A DNA stretch of 64,000 nt. Source: Flectobacillus sp. BAB-3569. Its GTDB lineage: Bacteria > Bacteroidota > Bacteroidia > Cytophagales > Spirosomataceae. Made by a program: the position numbers and the translations under genes. Location: assembly GCF_002270355.1 (NCBI RefSeq), contig NZ_NJFZ01000002.1:42702-106701 (forward strand), given 5' to 3'. Positions 16,864 to 25,483 of the stretch are shown piece after piece. The notes below the pieces were generated by a model. It ran no database searches. It was not told the origin of the DNA and worked only from the letters and a program-made list of their open reading frames with translations. Each line of letters starts with the position of its first letter. The first letter of the stretch is position 1.

Positions 16864-18699
16864 ATGTTGAAGCGACTATTTTTTCTCCTATTTCCAGTTT
16901 CGGTGTATGCACAAACCGAAATACCGCTCAATGATTTGAGCCAATTCCAAAAACCTAGTGCCAACTGGTCTATCGAAGGACAAATCGTAGGAACACCACA
17001 AGGCGAAGCACTGGTGACCACCCCAGGAAAAGGGATATTGGTCAATACCTTGAAAGCAGCCAAATACCAACGCACCGATGACTTGGTATTTGCCTTGGAG
17101 CATGGCGACATTCGTTTGTCATTGGATTATATGATTCCGAAAGGTTCAAATTCGGGGATTTATTTGCAAAGCCGTTACGAAGTTCAAATTTTGGATAGCT
17201 GGCTAAAGCTTCGTCCAAGCGATGGCGATGCAGGTGCTATTTACCACCGTTGGGACGAATCACGTGGCGCAGGAAAAGAGGGTTATGAAGGACATCCTCC
17301 ACGCCAAAATGCTATCAAAGCTCCAGGGTTATGGAATCATATCGAGATTGATTTTCAAGCGCCAAAGTTTGATGCAAATGGCAAAAAAATTGCCAATGCT
17401 AAGTTTGTCAAAATCACGTTAAATGGTGTTCTTCTTCACGAAAATGTAGAACTTTTAGGGGTAACTCGTGGTGCTGTTTCGACTCAAGAAACAAGCAAAG
17501 CGCCATTGATGATTCAAGGAGACCATGGACAAGTTGCTTTCAAAAACATTCGTTATGAGGTTTTTGATAAACCATTAGTGCAAATGGGTACTGCCGAATA
17601 TGCCTATTACAAAGGCAAATTGGCGGATTTGAAGGTAAAAGACCAAAAACCTGAAGTAACAGGAACCACCAAAGAACCATCCATGAAACTGGCAGAAGCA
17701 AAATCTGACTTTTTGTTGAGATTTGATGGAACTATCACCATTCCAGAAAAAGATACCTATACATTCACAACCAACTGGACAGGAACAGGTGCTTTGTTGG
17801 TAGACAACGATACGATTACTACAGGTAGTCACTGGTATAACGAAGATGTACAAGGCAAGAGAACCTTAACGGCTGGAGTTCATAAATATACCTTATATTA
17901 TGCTAAGGACTTCGGTTGGGGACCTAGAGCTCTAGGCTGTTTTGTTGAACGTGTAGGTACACATCGTCAGTCTATCACTGAGCGTACATCATTGCCAGAA
18001 CCAGAAGCTACTCCATTGGTAGAAATCACGATTGACCAAGAGCCAAAACTACAGCGCTCATTTGTGGTTTATAACAATCGCAAAAAAACACATGCTATTA
18101 GTGTAGGTTTGCCAGGAGGATTAAACTTCTCTTATGACCTAAATCAAGGAGGTTTCTTAGAATGTTGGAGAGGAAAATTCTTGGATGCGACACAGATGTG
18201 GCACGACCGCGGTGAGCCTCAAACAGCGGCACCAATGGGTGTTACGATACAATCAAATGGTAAATTTCCTCTAGCATTCATTGCAAGTGCCAATGCTTCT
18301 TTTCCAGATTCTTTGAATAAAGCTGAGTTGAAATACAAAGGTTACCAACTCGTAAAGCAAGAAAATGGCGTGGCATATCCTGTATTTACTTATGAATACA
18401 ATGGTTTGTCTATTAAAGATCAAACGATTGGTTCTGCAAAAAACGAAGGCTTGGTTCGCCGTTTACAAATCGGAGGCAATGCCATCAGCTCACAGCCATT
18501 GTATGCGCTTGTGGCAGAAGGCGAGGTTATTAAGAATGTTGGTAAAAATTTGTATGCCATCAATAACCAAACGTATTATTTAGAGCTTCTGGGCGAAACT
18601 GCCAATCAGCAAGCTGTGGTTCGTCAATCAAATGGCAAAACCCAATTATTGATTCCTGTGAGTGGATTAAAAGAGGTAAGTTATCAAGTTACTTTCTAA
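16864..18699 (+). CDS. DUF1080 (3-keto-disaccharide hydrolase-like) + PA14 protein
   Basis: A 611-residue exported protein (signal peptide to ~VYAQ). Residues ~20-240 are a DUF1080 concanavalin-like domain: GDIRLSLDYMIPKGSNSGIYL, YEVQILDSW, AIYHRWDESR, PGLWNHIEIDFQAP. Family members act on 3-keto-glycosides or related glycans. Residues ~255-380 are a PA14-type carbohydrate-binding domain (FLLRFDGTITIPEKDTYTF, LLVDNDTITTGSHW, YTLYYAKDFGWGP). The remaining ~220 residues form a beta-rich domain of unknown name. It is 54 bp upstream of the cytochrome-c dehydrogenase-like gene, so the two likely work together in periplasmic sugar oxidation or hydrolysis; this is inference. Confidence 0.85.
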   Translation: MLKRLFFLLFPVSVYAQTEIPLNDLSQFQKPSANWSIEGQIVGTPQGEALVTTPGKGILVNTLKAAKYQRTDDLVFALEHGDIRLSLDYMIPKGSNSGIYLQSRYEVQILDSWLKLRPSDGDAGAIYHRWDESRGAGKEGYEGHPPRQNAIKAPGLWNHIEIDFQAPKFDANGKKIANAKFVKITLNGVLLHENVELLGVTRGAVSTQETSKAPLMIQGDHGQVAFKNIRYEVFDKPLVQMGTAEYAYYKGKLADLKVKDQKPEVTGTTKEPSMKLAEAKSDFLLRFDGTITIPEKDTYTFTTNWTGTGALLVDNDTITTGSHWYNEDVQGKRTLTAGVHKYTLYYAKDFGWGPRALGCFVERVGTHRQSITERTSLPEPEATPLVEITIDQEPKLQRSFVVYNNRKKTHAISVGLPGGLNFSYDLNQGGFLECWRGKFLDATQMWHDRGEPQTAAPMGVTIQSNGKFPLAFIASANASFPDSLNKAELKYKGYQLVKQENGVAYPVFTYEYNGLSIKDQTIGSAKNEGLVRRLQIGGNAISSQPLYALVAEGEVIKNVGKNLYAINNQTYYLELLGETANQQAVVRQSNGKTQLLIPVSGLKEVSYQVTF

Positions 18700-18753
18700 G
18701 CAATCATTGTATTCACAGATTTTTCAACATTTCTATTTAAGCATTCAATATTT

Positions 18754-20673
18754 ATGAAAAGATATTATCAATTACTCCTCAGCCTAGGACTCTTGGGACT
18801 TGGAGCATCTTCGGGGATAGCACAAAACAAACCAAAGCCTTTAACAGAAGATGATTTTTATGAAATAAAGACCGTTGCCATTCCTGATGGTATTCGCCTA
18901 GAAGCAGGCGGTTTGGCTCCAATGCCCGACGGTCGCTTGGGTGTTTGTACCCGTCGTGGTGAAGTTTGGATTATCGAAAACCCTTACCAAACCAACGGTA
19001 CTAAGCCTAGCTACAAACTCTTTGCAAGTGGCTTACACGAATCTTTGGGTTTGGCTTATCGCGACGGTTCTTTTTACTGTACACAACGTGGTGAATTGAC
19101 CAAATTGACAGATACTGACGGTGACGACAAAGCTGATTTATACGAAAATGTAGCCAATTGGGACTTATCTGGTAACTACCATGAGTACTCTTATGGACCA
19201 GTATTTGATAAAAACGGCGATATGTATCTTACTTTCAACGTAGCATGGGTAGGTTATGGCGAAGGTAAATTAGCCAAATGGCGTGGCTGGTTAGTAAAAG
19301 TTACCAAAGAAGGTAAACTAGAACCAGTTGCTACAGGATTACGCTCTCCAGCAGGTTTTACAGTGAACTCTAATGGTGATGTATTATTCGGAGAAAACCA
19401 AGGAGACTGGGTTGGTTCAGGACGTGTAACACACCTCGAAAAAGGAGATTTTGCAGGAAACGCAGGTGGTTTGTATTGGACAAAAGAACCAGATTCTCCT
19501 TTAAAATTAACGAGAGAAGATCTTCCTGATACTGGCGAGCCAATGTATGAAGCTGCCAAGAAAGTAAAGGCTTTGAAATTACCAGCAGTGTGGTTTCCTC
19601 ATGCTATCATGGGTATTTCTACTGCCGATATGATTGAGGATGAAACTAATGGCAAGTTTGGTCCCTTTCAAGGACAATACATTGTATTTGACCAAGGACA
19701 ATCAAAAGCCATGCGTATGAGTTTGGAAAAAGTAAATGGCAAATACCAAGGTGCTTGTTATCCATTCCGTGAGGGTTTTCAATCAGGTACGGTACGTGCA
19801 CGTTGGGGTAACGATGGATCTATTTTCGTAGGGATGACTTCACGTGGTTGGGGTTCTACTGGAAAAGATTTATATGGTTTACAGCGCTTGGTTTGGAATG
19901 GTCGTTTGCCTTTCGAGATGAAAACAATTAGCGCAAGACCAGATGGTTTTGAGATTGAATTTACACAACCTGTAGATGCTAAAACTGCCTCTAATGCGTC
20001 TAGCTATGAGCTAAAAAGCTTCACCTACAAATATCATCACAACTATGGTAGTCCGATTATCAACCAAGAAAAGACGCCATTGAAAGGGATTATTGTATCG
20101 GCAGACCGTAAGAAAGTTCGTTTGGTGATAGACAACTTGCGTAAAGGATATATCCATGAAGTTCGCCCGTCGGGTATTTTGAACGAGGAAGGACAGCCGC
20201 TTTTACATGAAGTGGGGTATTACACCCTCAACAATATTCCTGATGGCGAAGCAGCACAACTGACAGAAGCACAGAAAGTAAAAGCTAGCACTACACCAGC
20301 GCCTAGCACAAGCACACCTGCCAAAAAGACGACTCCTATCAATGGCACTAAAAAGGTAGCTGAAGCTGGTTTAATTGATAGTAAACAAGTGGCGGCTTTA
20401 CTGAAAAAACACGCTTGTACAAGTTGTCATGCAGAGGCTACACGTGTGGTAGGACCTCCTTTTACAGAAGTTGCGAAAAGAAATTATACAAACGAGCAAA
20501 TTTTGGAATTAGTGTATCATCCAAAACCAGAAAACTGGCCAGATTATGCGACAGAAATGGCTTCGATGACACACGTGCCAAAGGCTGATGTACTAAAAAT
20601 TGCGGCTTGGATTAATGCGCTTGGAAAGAAGAAGGCTCAAGCAGATTTGAATAAGTTGGAGAATCACGACTAA
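18754..20673 (+). CDS. sorbosone-dehydrogenase-like beta-propeller with C-terminal cytochrome c
   Basis: A 639-residue periplasmic protein (signal peptide 1-23, ending GIAQ). Residues ~35-420 form a PQQ-dependent-dehydrogenase-like propeller of the L-sorbosone dehydrogenase group (GLAPMPDGRLGVCTRRGEVWII, GLAYRDGSFYCTQRGELT, LRSPAGFTVNSNGDVLFGENQGDW). A linker rich in Ala/Thr/Pro at ~510-530 leads to a monohaem cytochrome c domain at ~545-630 with CTSCH near residue 553 and a C-terminal Met ligand candidate in MASMTHVP. Such fusions pass electrons from sugar or alcohol oxidation to the respiratory chain; here the substrate is unknown. It is co-directional with the DUF1080 gene. Confidence 0.87.
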   Translation: MKRYYQLLLSLGLLGLGASSGIAQNKPKPLTEDDFYEIKTVAIPDGIRLEAGGLAPMPDGRLGVCTRRGEVWIIENPYQTNGTKPSYKLFASGLHESLGLAYRDGSFYCTQRGELTKLTDTDGDDKADLYENVANWDLSGNYHEYSYGPVFDKNGDMYLTFNVAWVGYGEGKLAKWRGWLVKVTKEGKLEPVATGLRSPAGFTVNSNGDVLFGENQGDWVGSGRVTHLEKGDFAGNAGGLYWTKEPDSPLKLTREDLPDTGEPMYEAAKKVKALKLPAVWFPHAIMGISTADMIEDETNGKFGPFQGQYIVFDQGQSKAMRMSLEKVNGKYQGACYPFREGFQSGTVRARWGNDGSIFVGMTSRGWGSTGKDLYGLQRLVWNGRLPFEMKTISARPDGFEIEFTQPVDAKTASNASSYELKSFTYKYHHNYGSPIINQEKTPLKGIIVSADRKKVRLVIDNLRKGYIHEVRPSGILNEEGQPLLHEVGYYTLNNIPDGEAAQLTEAQKVKASTTPAPSTSTPAKKTTPINGTKKVAEAGLIDSKQVAALLKKHACTSCHAEATRVVGPPFTEVAKRNYTNEQILELVYHPKPENWPDYATEMASMTHVPKADVLKIAAWINALGKKKAQADLNKLENHD

Positions 20674-20682
20674 ATAATGTAA

Positions 20683-20740
20683 AATGGTGAATTACGAATT
20701 GTGAATAAATTCTTTCATTCACAATTCATAATTCACCATT
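20683..20740. repeat. long inverted repeat between convergent genes
   Basis: Arms 20683-20706 (AATGGTGAATTACGAATTG...) and 20717-20740 are reverse complements over 24 bases with a single mismatch. The hairpin stands between the plus-strand cytochrome gene and the minus-strand gene at 20757 and could terminate both, although it lacks a clean T-run. Short relatives (GTGAATTATCAAT) occur at 25018. Confidence 0.65.
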
Positions 20741-20756
20741 CTAAAATTAAACCTCA

Positions 20757-21101
20757 CTACTCTCCCGCTACACTTTTACTGGTATCTTGTAGGGCGATGG
20801 TAGATTTTTTTACTTTCTTGGTATATGGCATTTTGTAATTGATAGGCTCCGTAGACGACGTTTTCTCTATTACTAAACCACTTTCTACCGTTTTACTTCC
20901 TAAACTCTGCTTGTAATTCCTGTTCGAAACTACCTGCTCGGTCTGTGTAACGTACTTTGCTTTTTTGGCAGCCGCAGCTGCCTTGTTTGGATGCTTGTAG
21001 TTGCCAGTGTTGTAACCTGGGTCACCCGCTGGGATTTCTTGGGCGAGTGCTCCAAAGCTTGCCATCAACAACAAACTCGCCCCAAAAATTGATACTTTCA
21101 T
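20757..21101 (-). CDS. small secreted protein of unknown function
   Basis: A 114-residue exported protein: signal peptide of about 20 residues (MKVSIFGASLLLMASFGALA), then a short, Lys/Ala/Thr-rich mature chain with GDPGYNTGNYKHPNKAAAAAKKAKY and a repeated Tyr-Lys pattern (NRNYKQSLG, INYKMPYTKKVKK). No domain recognised, and the mature part is probably disordered. It is followed on the same strand, 58 bp upstream, by another unknown gene. Confidence 0.6.
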   Translation of the reverse strand: MKVSIFGASLLLMASFGALAQEIPAGDPGYNTGNYKHPNKAAAAAKKAKYVTQTEQVVSNRNYKQSLGSKTVESGLVIEKTSSTEPINYKMPYTKKVKKSTIALQDTSKSVAGE

Positions 21102-21159
21102 GATTCAATAAATTTTAATTGTATGTGATTTGTTTCAGAAAATTCACATCAAGAAAAAC

Positions 21160-21570
21160 TTATGCAGCCATTCCATAATCATCTACATCAAAACGTTTTT
21201 TGTATAATGCTCTGAATGTAGGAACCATACCCAACATCTCGTCAAGTTTGTACTGAGCCTTGCGATAAGTATAGTTATTTTTATTAGAGGCTACTAAGTT
21301 TCTGAAAAGATGAGACATCATATAGAGCTCTTGTTCGTGCATAGTAAAATCTAATATTTCATACATTAAGAAACCCTTCTGTCCATCTTCGCGTACCATA
21401 AATAGTACTAGGTAAAAATTCTCATCCTTTACAAATGAGATTACTTGGTTTTGGCTGAATTCTTTTGGCATATATCCAAAGTCAACCAAACAATCTAATA
21501 TCTCTACCTCGTTTATGCTTGTATATAAATTAGGAGTCAAAAACTGATTTGCTTTCATCGTCGCTTCCAT
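21160..21570 (-). CDS. conserved-looking hypothetical cytosolic protein
   Basis: A 136-residue protein without signal peptide or membrane segment. It shows alternating strands and helices (EVEILDCLVDFGYMP, VISFVKDENFYLVLFMVRED, MYEILDFTMHEQELYMMSHLFRNL) and a basic C-terminal helix region. I do not recognise the family. Two ATG codons (21570 and 21558) are possible starts; the longer form is given. Confidence 0.6.
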   Translation of the reverse strand: MEATMKANQFLTPNLYTSINEVEILDCLVDFGYMPKEFSQNQVISFVKDENFYLVLFMVREDGQKGFLMYEILDFTMHEQELYMMSHLFRNLVASNKNNYTYRKAQYKLDEMLGMVPTFRALYKKRFDVDDYGMAA

Positions 21571-22054
21571 ATCTTTCCTTATTTTATTGTGGTTTTATTT
21601 TGTTTCGTTTGTTGTTCTAGTAAGAATTACGACCGAAAGTTTACAATAAAAAAAATCAATGTCAAGCGACCCTTTTTTTAGTAAAAAGTTGATTTTTAGC
21701 CCTTTTTTAGGTGATTTTAGGCTTTTTTTTCATACAAATACTACTTTTAAAATACCCTTTATCAACAAAAATCACTTTTTATTTCAAAACCAGCATTTTT
21801 TGAATGCCTTCTTCTCAAAAAAGATAAAAACTAAATTTTTCAAATATTTTTTTGCACTTTAATTTCTTGAAAGTTGATATTTAGCACCCTTTCAACTAAA
21901 TTTTATTTCTTTTTTCAAAAAGTAGATATAAAAACTATTGTCATGGCAATTATTTATCTAAAAAATGACAAATGTAGGTATAATTGAGGGTACTTTAGTC
22001 AAAAAACAAATAAGCATTTTTACTTATAAATATTTTAATATTTTTTTGCACCAA
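21571..22054. other. AT-rich gap without recognised gene
   Basis: Very AT-rich DNA with long T and A runs. A 67-codon plus-strand frame at 21659 is Phe/Lys/Asn-rich, as expected of chance translation of T-runs, and is not taken as a gene. Promoter elements for the flanking minus-strand gene probably lie near 21600 but none match well. Confidence 0.5.
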
Positions 22055-22092
22055 ACAAAAATCCCCTGCATAGTCTAGCTACACAGGGGACT
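22055..22092 (-). terminator. intrinsic terminator after the histidine phosphatase gene
   Basis: TCCCCTG (22062-22068) pairs with CAGGGGA (22084-22090). On the minus strand the stem is followed by TTTTTGTTTGG. Confidence 0.75.
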
Positions 22093-22109
22093 TCTCAATG
22101 AGTATATGA

Positions 22110-22616
22110 CTAATATTTACTTGCTTCAAACTTGAGCACCTTGCCTTTCTTTCTGCTAATAATATATAGATTGTCATACTCGGTATCTGGTAAAATTTTA
22201 GTTTCAAAATTTACCCCAAATTTTCGAATGATGTCAGGCACGGTATTGCTATGACCAACAATCAAAACAGTCTTATTTTGAACACCTGCTTTTTCTAAAT
22301 TGTCTGACAAAACAGCATCTTTGGCGCTATACCAAAGTGTATCTATTTGGTTTTTGATGCGAAGCGAATCAGCTGTTTGTTGTACACGCAAATATTCGGT
22401 CACAAAGATTTTTTGAATACCTGCTTTTGCCAGTCGTTTATTTAATGCCCCAGCTCGTTGATGACCTTGAGCATTGAGTGGACGTACGCGGTCATTTCCC
22501 TGAAAAGCCACATCCTTTTCGGCATGACGAACCACATAAATCTTTTGGGTAGTCTGACAAGCCGTCAAACTTAGCATTACCCAAAATAGAAAAGCAAAAA
22601 TGATTTTTGGTAGCAT
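22110..22616 (-). CDS. histidine phosphatase family lipoprotein (SixA/phosphoglycerate-mutase-like)
   Basis: A 168-residue protein with a lipoprotein signal (MLPKIIFAFLFWVMLSLTAC; Cys20 lipobox LTAC) and a short histidine-phosphatase domain. The catalytic RHAEK motif (YVVRHAEKD) is near residue 30, a central ERLR-type region reads EYLRVQQTADSL, and the second catalytic His is in VGHSNTVPDIIR. The size matches the SixA subgroup rather than full mutases. Its location in the cell envelope is unusual for mutases and suggests a periplasmic phosphatase, with unknown substrate. Confidence 0.88.
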   Translation of the reverse strand: MLPKIIFAFLFWVMLSLTACQTTQKIYVVRHAEKDVAFQGNDRVRPLNAQGHQRAGALNKRLAKAGIQKIFVTEYLRVQQTADSLRIKNQIDTLWYSAKDAVLSDNLEKAGVQNKTVLIVGHSNTVPDIIRKFGVNFETKILPDTEYDNLYIISRKKGKVLKFEASKY

Positions 22617-22626
22617 AGTATTTTAA

Positions 22627-22826
22627 AAGGGAACAGGCACTGAAGGACAAAGGCACAAAGGGTATAAGATGTGTTTATATATCCTCGAAACCCACTTTAT
22701 ATCTCTGCACTTTATCAATGATTTTAAAAAAAGGGTACAGGTACTTAGGGACAAAGGCGCAAAGGGTAAATACTAATCCTTAAAGCTCACTTTGTGCCTC
22801 TGTGCCTTTGCCCCTTTGTCTCTGAA
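22627..22826. repeat. cluster of GGCACAAAGG-type repeats
   Basis: GGACAAAGGCACAAAGGG at 22642, GGGACAAAGGCGCAAAGGG at 22748-22766 and the inverted CTTTGTGCCTCTGTGCC at 22790 plus TTTGCCCCTTTGTCTC at 22807 form an imperfect inverted arrangement that runs up to the stop of the peptidase gene. Similar CTTTGTGCCTCT text occurs at 27703-27738. Confidence 0.55.
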
Positions 22827-24932
22827 TTACAACTTCTTCGGAACGAAGCCCATATTATAAAACAAAAACGCGTAAATATCTGCTGTTTGTTCGATGCTTT
22901 TGGCAGTATTACTTGCACCGTGACCAGAGTTTACATCTACACGAATCAACAAAGGATTACTTGATACAGCCCCTGCTTTTGCTTGTAATTCGGCTGTGTA
23001 TTTGAATGAATGCGCTGGAACAACACGGTCGTCATGGTCGGCAGTCGTTACCATAGTGGCTGGGTATGCCACTGATTTGATATTATGCAAAGGAGAATAT
23101 TGGTACAGATTTTTGAAATCAGTCGCATCGTCTGAGTTACCGTATTCAGGCGACCAGTTCCAGCCAATCGTAAATTTATGATAACGCAACATATCCATTA
23201 CTCCCACTTGTGGGAATGCTACTTTACATAAATCTGGACGTTGATTAATTACTGCGCCTACCAACAAGCCTCCATTTGAGCCTCCTCTTAGTGCCAAATG
23301 CTGATTGTCGCAATATTTCTGAGCAATTAGGTATTCGCCAGCAGCAATGAAATCATCAAATACATTTTGCTTTTTAAGCTTCATACCTGCCTCATGCCAT
23401 TTTTCACCATATTCAGCTCCACCACGAATATTTGCCAAAGCATATACTCCACCCTGCTCCAAGAAAGGAATTAAAGTAGCACTAAAAGCTGGTAACGAAC
23501 TTACATTAAAACCTCCGTAGGCATATAATAGCGTCGGATTTTGACTATTGAGTTGAAGCCCTTTTTTGTAGGTAATAAACATTGGAACTTTGGTTCCGTC
23601 TTTACTAGTATAAAAAATCTGTTTGGTTTCAAATGCTGAAGGATCAAAACTTAACTCAGGTTTGGTAAACACCGTACTTTTCTTGGTAGCAATATCATAA
23701 CGGTATATTGTCGGAGGAAAAGTGAATGATGTGAAGGTATAAAACACAAACTTATCGTCGGCATTTCCACCAAAACCCGAACAAGTGCCCAAGCCTGGCA
23801 ATTTCACTTCGTTTTCTAATTTACCATCCATCGAGTGCACATATACACGAGTGGTTACATCCTTGAGATAAGAAAGGAATAATTTTCCACCAGCAGTACG
23901 AGCTCCCTGAAGCGGTTCAGCCTTTTCAGGAATAACTACTTTCCAAGATTTATTGGCAGGATTAAAACGAAGAATTTTAGAATTTTGAGCATTTTCATTG
24001 GTTTCTATCAAAAACTCATCGCCAATATTATCGATTACTGAATAACTAAATTTATCCACTTCTGCCACAATAGGTTGGAAAGACTCCTGTCCTGCTTTTT
24101 TGTAGAAAAGTGCATTGCCTTCTTTGCCTTTGCCACGGTCAGAGACAATCAAAATGGCAAACTTTTCGTCTTCTGTTACTTGTAAATAATGGAAGCGTTG
24201 TAAGTTTTTCAAATCTTGATAAACCAGTTGGTCATCCGACTGAGAAGTTCCTACACGGTGAAACCACACTTGGTGATTTTCATTTTTGGCAGCCAATGCA
24301 CTTCCTTCTGGCTTAGGATAACGGCTGTAATAAAAGCCATTGCCCTGCCAAGAAATCGTAGAAACCTTAATCCATTCGATTTTTTCGGACAAATTGGTTT
24401 TCGTTGTCAAGTCCATCACATAGCCATCTTGCCAGTCCGAACCACCTTTTGAAAGTGTATAGGCAGCGTATTTGCCATCTTTCGAAATCACAAAGCTTTG
24501 CAAACGAGTAGTACCGTCGGGCGATAATTGGTTGGGGTCAAGCACTACTTCAGGAGCACCATTCAACCCTTTTTGACGATACAAAACTGATTGATTTTGT
24601 AAGCCATTGTTTTTGTAGAAATAAAACCATTCACCCTTGCGAGAAGGAGCCGAAAGCTTTTGGTAATTGAAAACTTGCTCGATACGTTTTTTGAGGGCGT
24701 TTCGGTAAGGGATTTTTTCAAGGTAGTCAAAAGTCAACGTGTTTTGAGCTTTTACCCATTGTGCCGTTTCGGCAGAACGGTCATCTTCGAGCCAACGATA
24801 CGGGTCGGTTACTTGTGTACCATGATAATTGTCGACTTGATTAACTTTTGCTGTTTCGGGGTATTTCCACTGCGCCATACTTAACATTGGAGCCAGTACC
24901 AAGGCTGATACTAGCGAAAGGGATTTGTTCAT
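22827..24932 (-). CDS. prolyl oligopeptidase, family S9A
   Basis: A 701-residue exported serine peptidase that cleaves after proline in peptides. It has a signal peptide (ending MLSMAQ), the N-terminal S9A segment VDNYHGTQVTDPYRWLEDD, a beta-propeller (~75-430), and a C-terminal alpha/beta-hydrolase domain. Catalytic Ser552 lies in RGGSNGGLL, the Asp in TADHDDRVVPAH, and His671 in NSGHGAS. The GGFNVSSLPAFS and NIRGGAEYGEKWHEAG segments are typical. Length fits the family. Monocistronic; a repeat cluster follows its 3' end. Confidence 0.95.
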   Translation of the reverse strand: MNKSLSLVSALVLAPMLSMAQWKYPETAKVNQVDNYHGTQVTDPYRWLEDDRSAETAQWVKAQNTLTFDYLEKIPYRNALKKRIEQVFNYQKLSAPSRKGEWFYFYKNNGLQNQSVLYRQKGLNGAPEVVLDPNQLSPDGTTRLQSFVISKDGKYAAYTLSKGGSDWQDGYVMDLTTKTNLSEKIEWIKVSTISWQGNGFYYSRYPKPEGSALAAKNENHQVWFHRVGTSQSDDQLVYQDLKNLQRFHYLQVTEDEKFAILIVSDRGKGKEGNALFYKKAGQESFQPIVAEVDKFSYSVIDNIGDEFLIETNENAQNSKILRFNPANKSWKVVIPEKAEPLQGARTAGGKLFLSYLKDVTTRVYVHSMDGKLENEVKLPGLGTCSGFGGNADDKFVFYTFTSFTFPPTIYRYDIATKKSTVFTKPELSFDPSAFETKQIFYTSKDGTKVPMFITYKKGLQLNSQNPTLLYAYGGFNVSSLPAFSATLIPFLEQGGVYALANIRGGAEYGEKWHEAGMKLKKQNVFDDFIAAGEYLIAQKYCDNQHLALRGGSNGGLLVGAVINQRPDLCKVAFPQVGVMDMLRYHKFTIGWNWSPEYGNSDDATDFKNLYQYSPLHNIKSVAYPATMVTTADHDDRVVPAHSFKYTAELQAKAGAVSSNPLLIRVDVNSGHGASNTAKSIEQTADIYAFLFYNMGFVPKKL

Positions 24933-25020
24933 TTTCGATGAAGAATTAGGTTTGTTGAATAAGAGTTTTTCGAAAATACGGATAAATTTTGAGTTTTGGA
25001 TAGCGGTAGCTTAATTGTGA

Positions 25021-25314
25021 ATTATCAATGAGTGCATCAGCTACGGTCTAGCTACTCCCATATTTAATTATGATTTTGCTAGTGTAACCCTCGAAATCAA
25101 ACAAAAGGAAATAATTGTGTCGGAGAAAATGTCGGAGAAGGTTCTTAAACTAATTAATCACAATCCTCGTATTACCACAATAGCCTTAGCAAAAGAATTA
25201 GGAAAAAGCCAAAGAACTATTGAAAGAGCCATTAAACGCTTGAAAACAGAAAACAAAATCGAAAGAGTTGGTGGCGATAACGGTGGTTATTGGGAAGTAA
25301 TTGTCTTAGGGTAA
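25021..25314 (+). pseudogene. 3' remnant of an AlbA/Schlafen-type (RecG-like) ATP-binding regulator
   Basis: Only the end of a larger gene remains. A stop codon at 25018 precedes the readable frame. From 25021 it encodes INECISYGLATPIF, which resembles the end of the HATPase_c_4 region in AlbA_2/RecG-like regulators, then VSEKMSEKVLKLI and a winged helix (ITTIALAKELGKSQRTIERAIKRL ... ERVGGDNGGYWEVI). A GTG at 25117 would give a 65-residue HTH-only protein, and that could still be expressed. In intact relatives ~350-450 residues precede this point; here the upstream DNA is the promoter side of the peptidase gene. Confidence 0.65.
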
Positions 25315-25420
25315 CCTAACAAACATATTTACACATCTCTCCTCTAGTTATAGCTTCATTAAAATGAGCATCTGATCCTTTTGTTGTCTCGAAAAAAACA
25401 TTTTCGTCGTTGAAATACAA

Positions 25421-25458
25421 TACTTTACACTTCTCTTTTGGGAGGGAAGTGTAAAGTA
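25421..25458. promoter_or_regulatory. perfect 13-bp inverted repeat before the LytS gene
   Basis: TACTTTACACTTC (25421-25433) and GAAGTGTAAAGTA (25446-25458), with extra pairing possible inside the 12-base loop. It lies 26 bases before the GTG start of the kinase. It may be an operator or a leader hairpin; no T-run follows, so a simple terminator is unlikely. Confidence 0.6.
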
Positions 25459-25483
25459 CTTATGTTTGTAAAAAAAACGAAGT

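Noticed and set aside
21659..21862. 67-codon plus-strand frame
   Set aside because: Phe/Lys/Asn-rich product of T- and A-runs, no family, no start signals.
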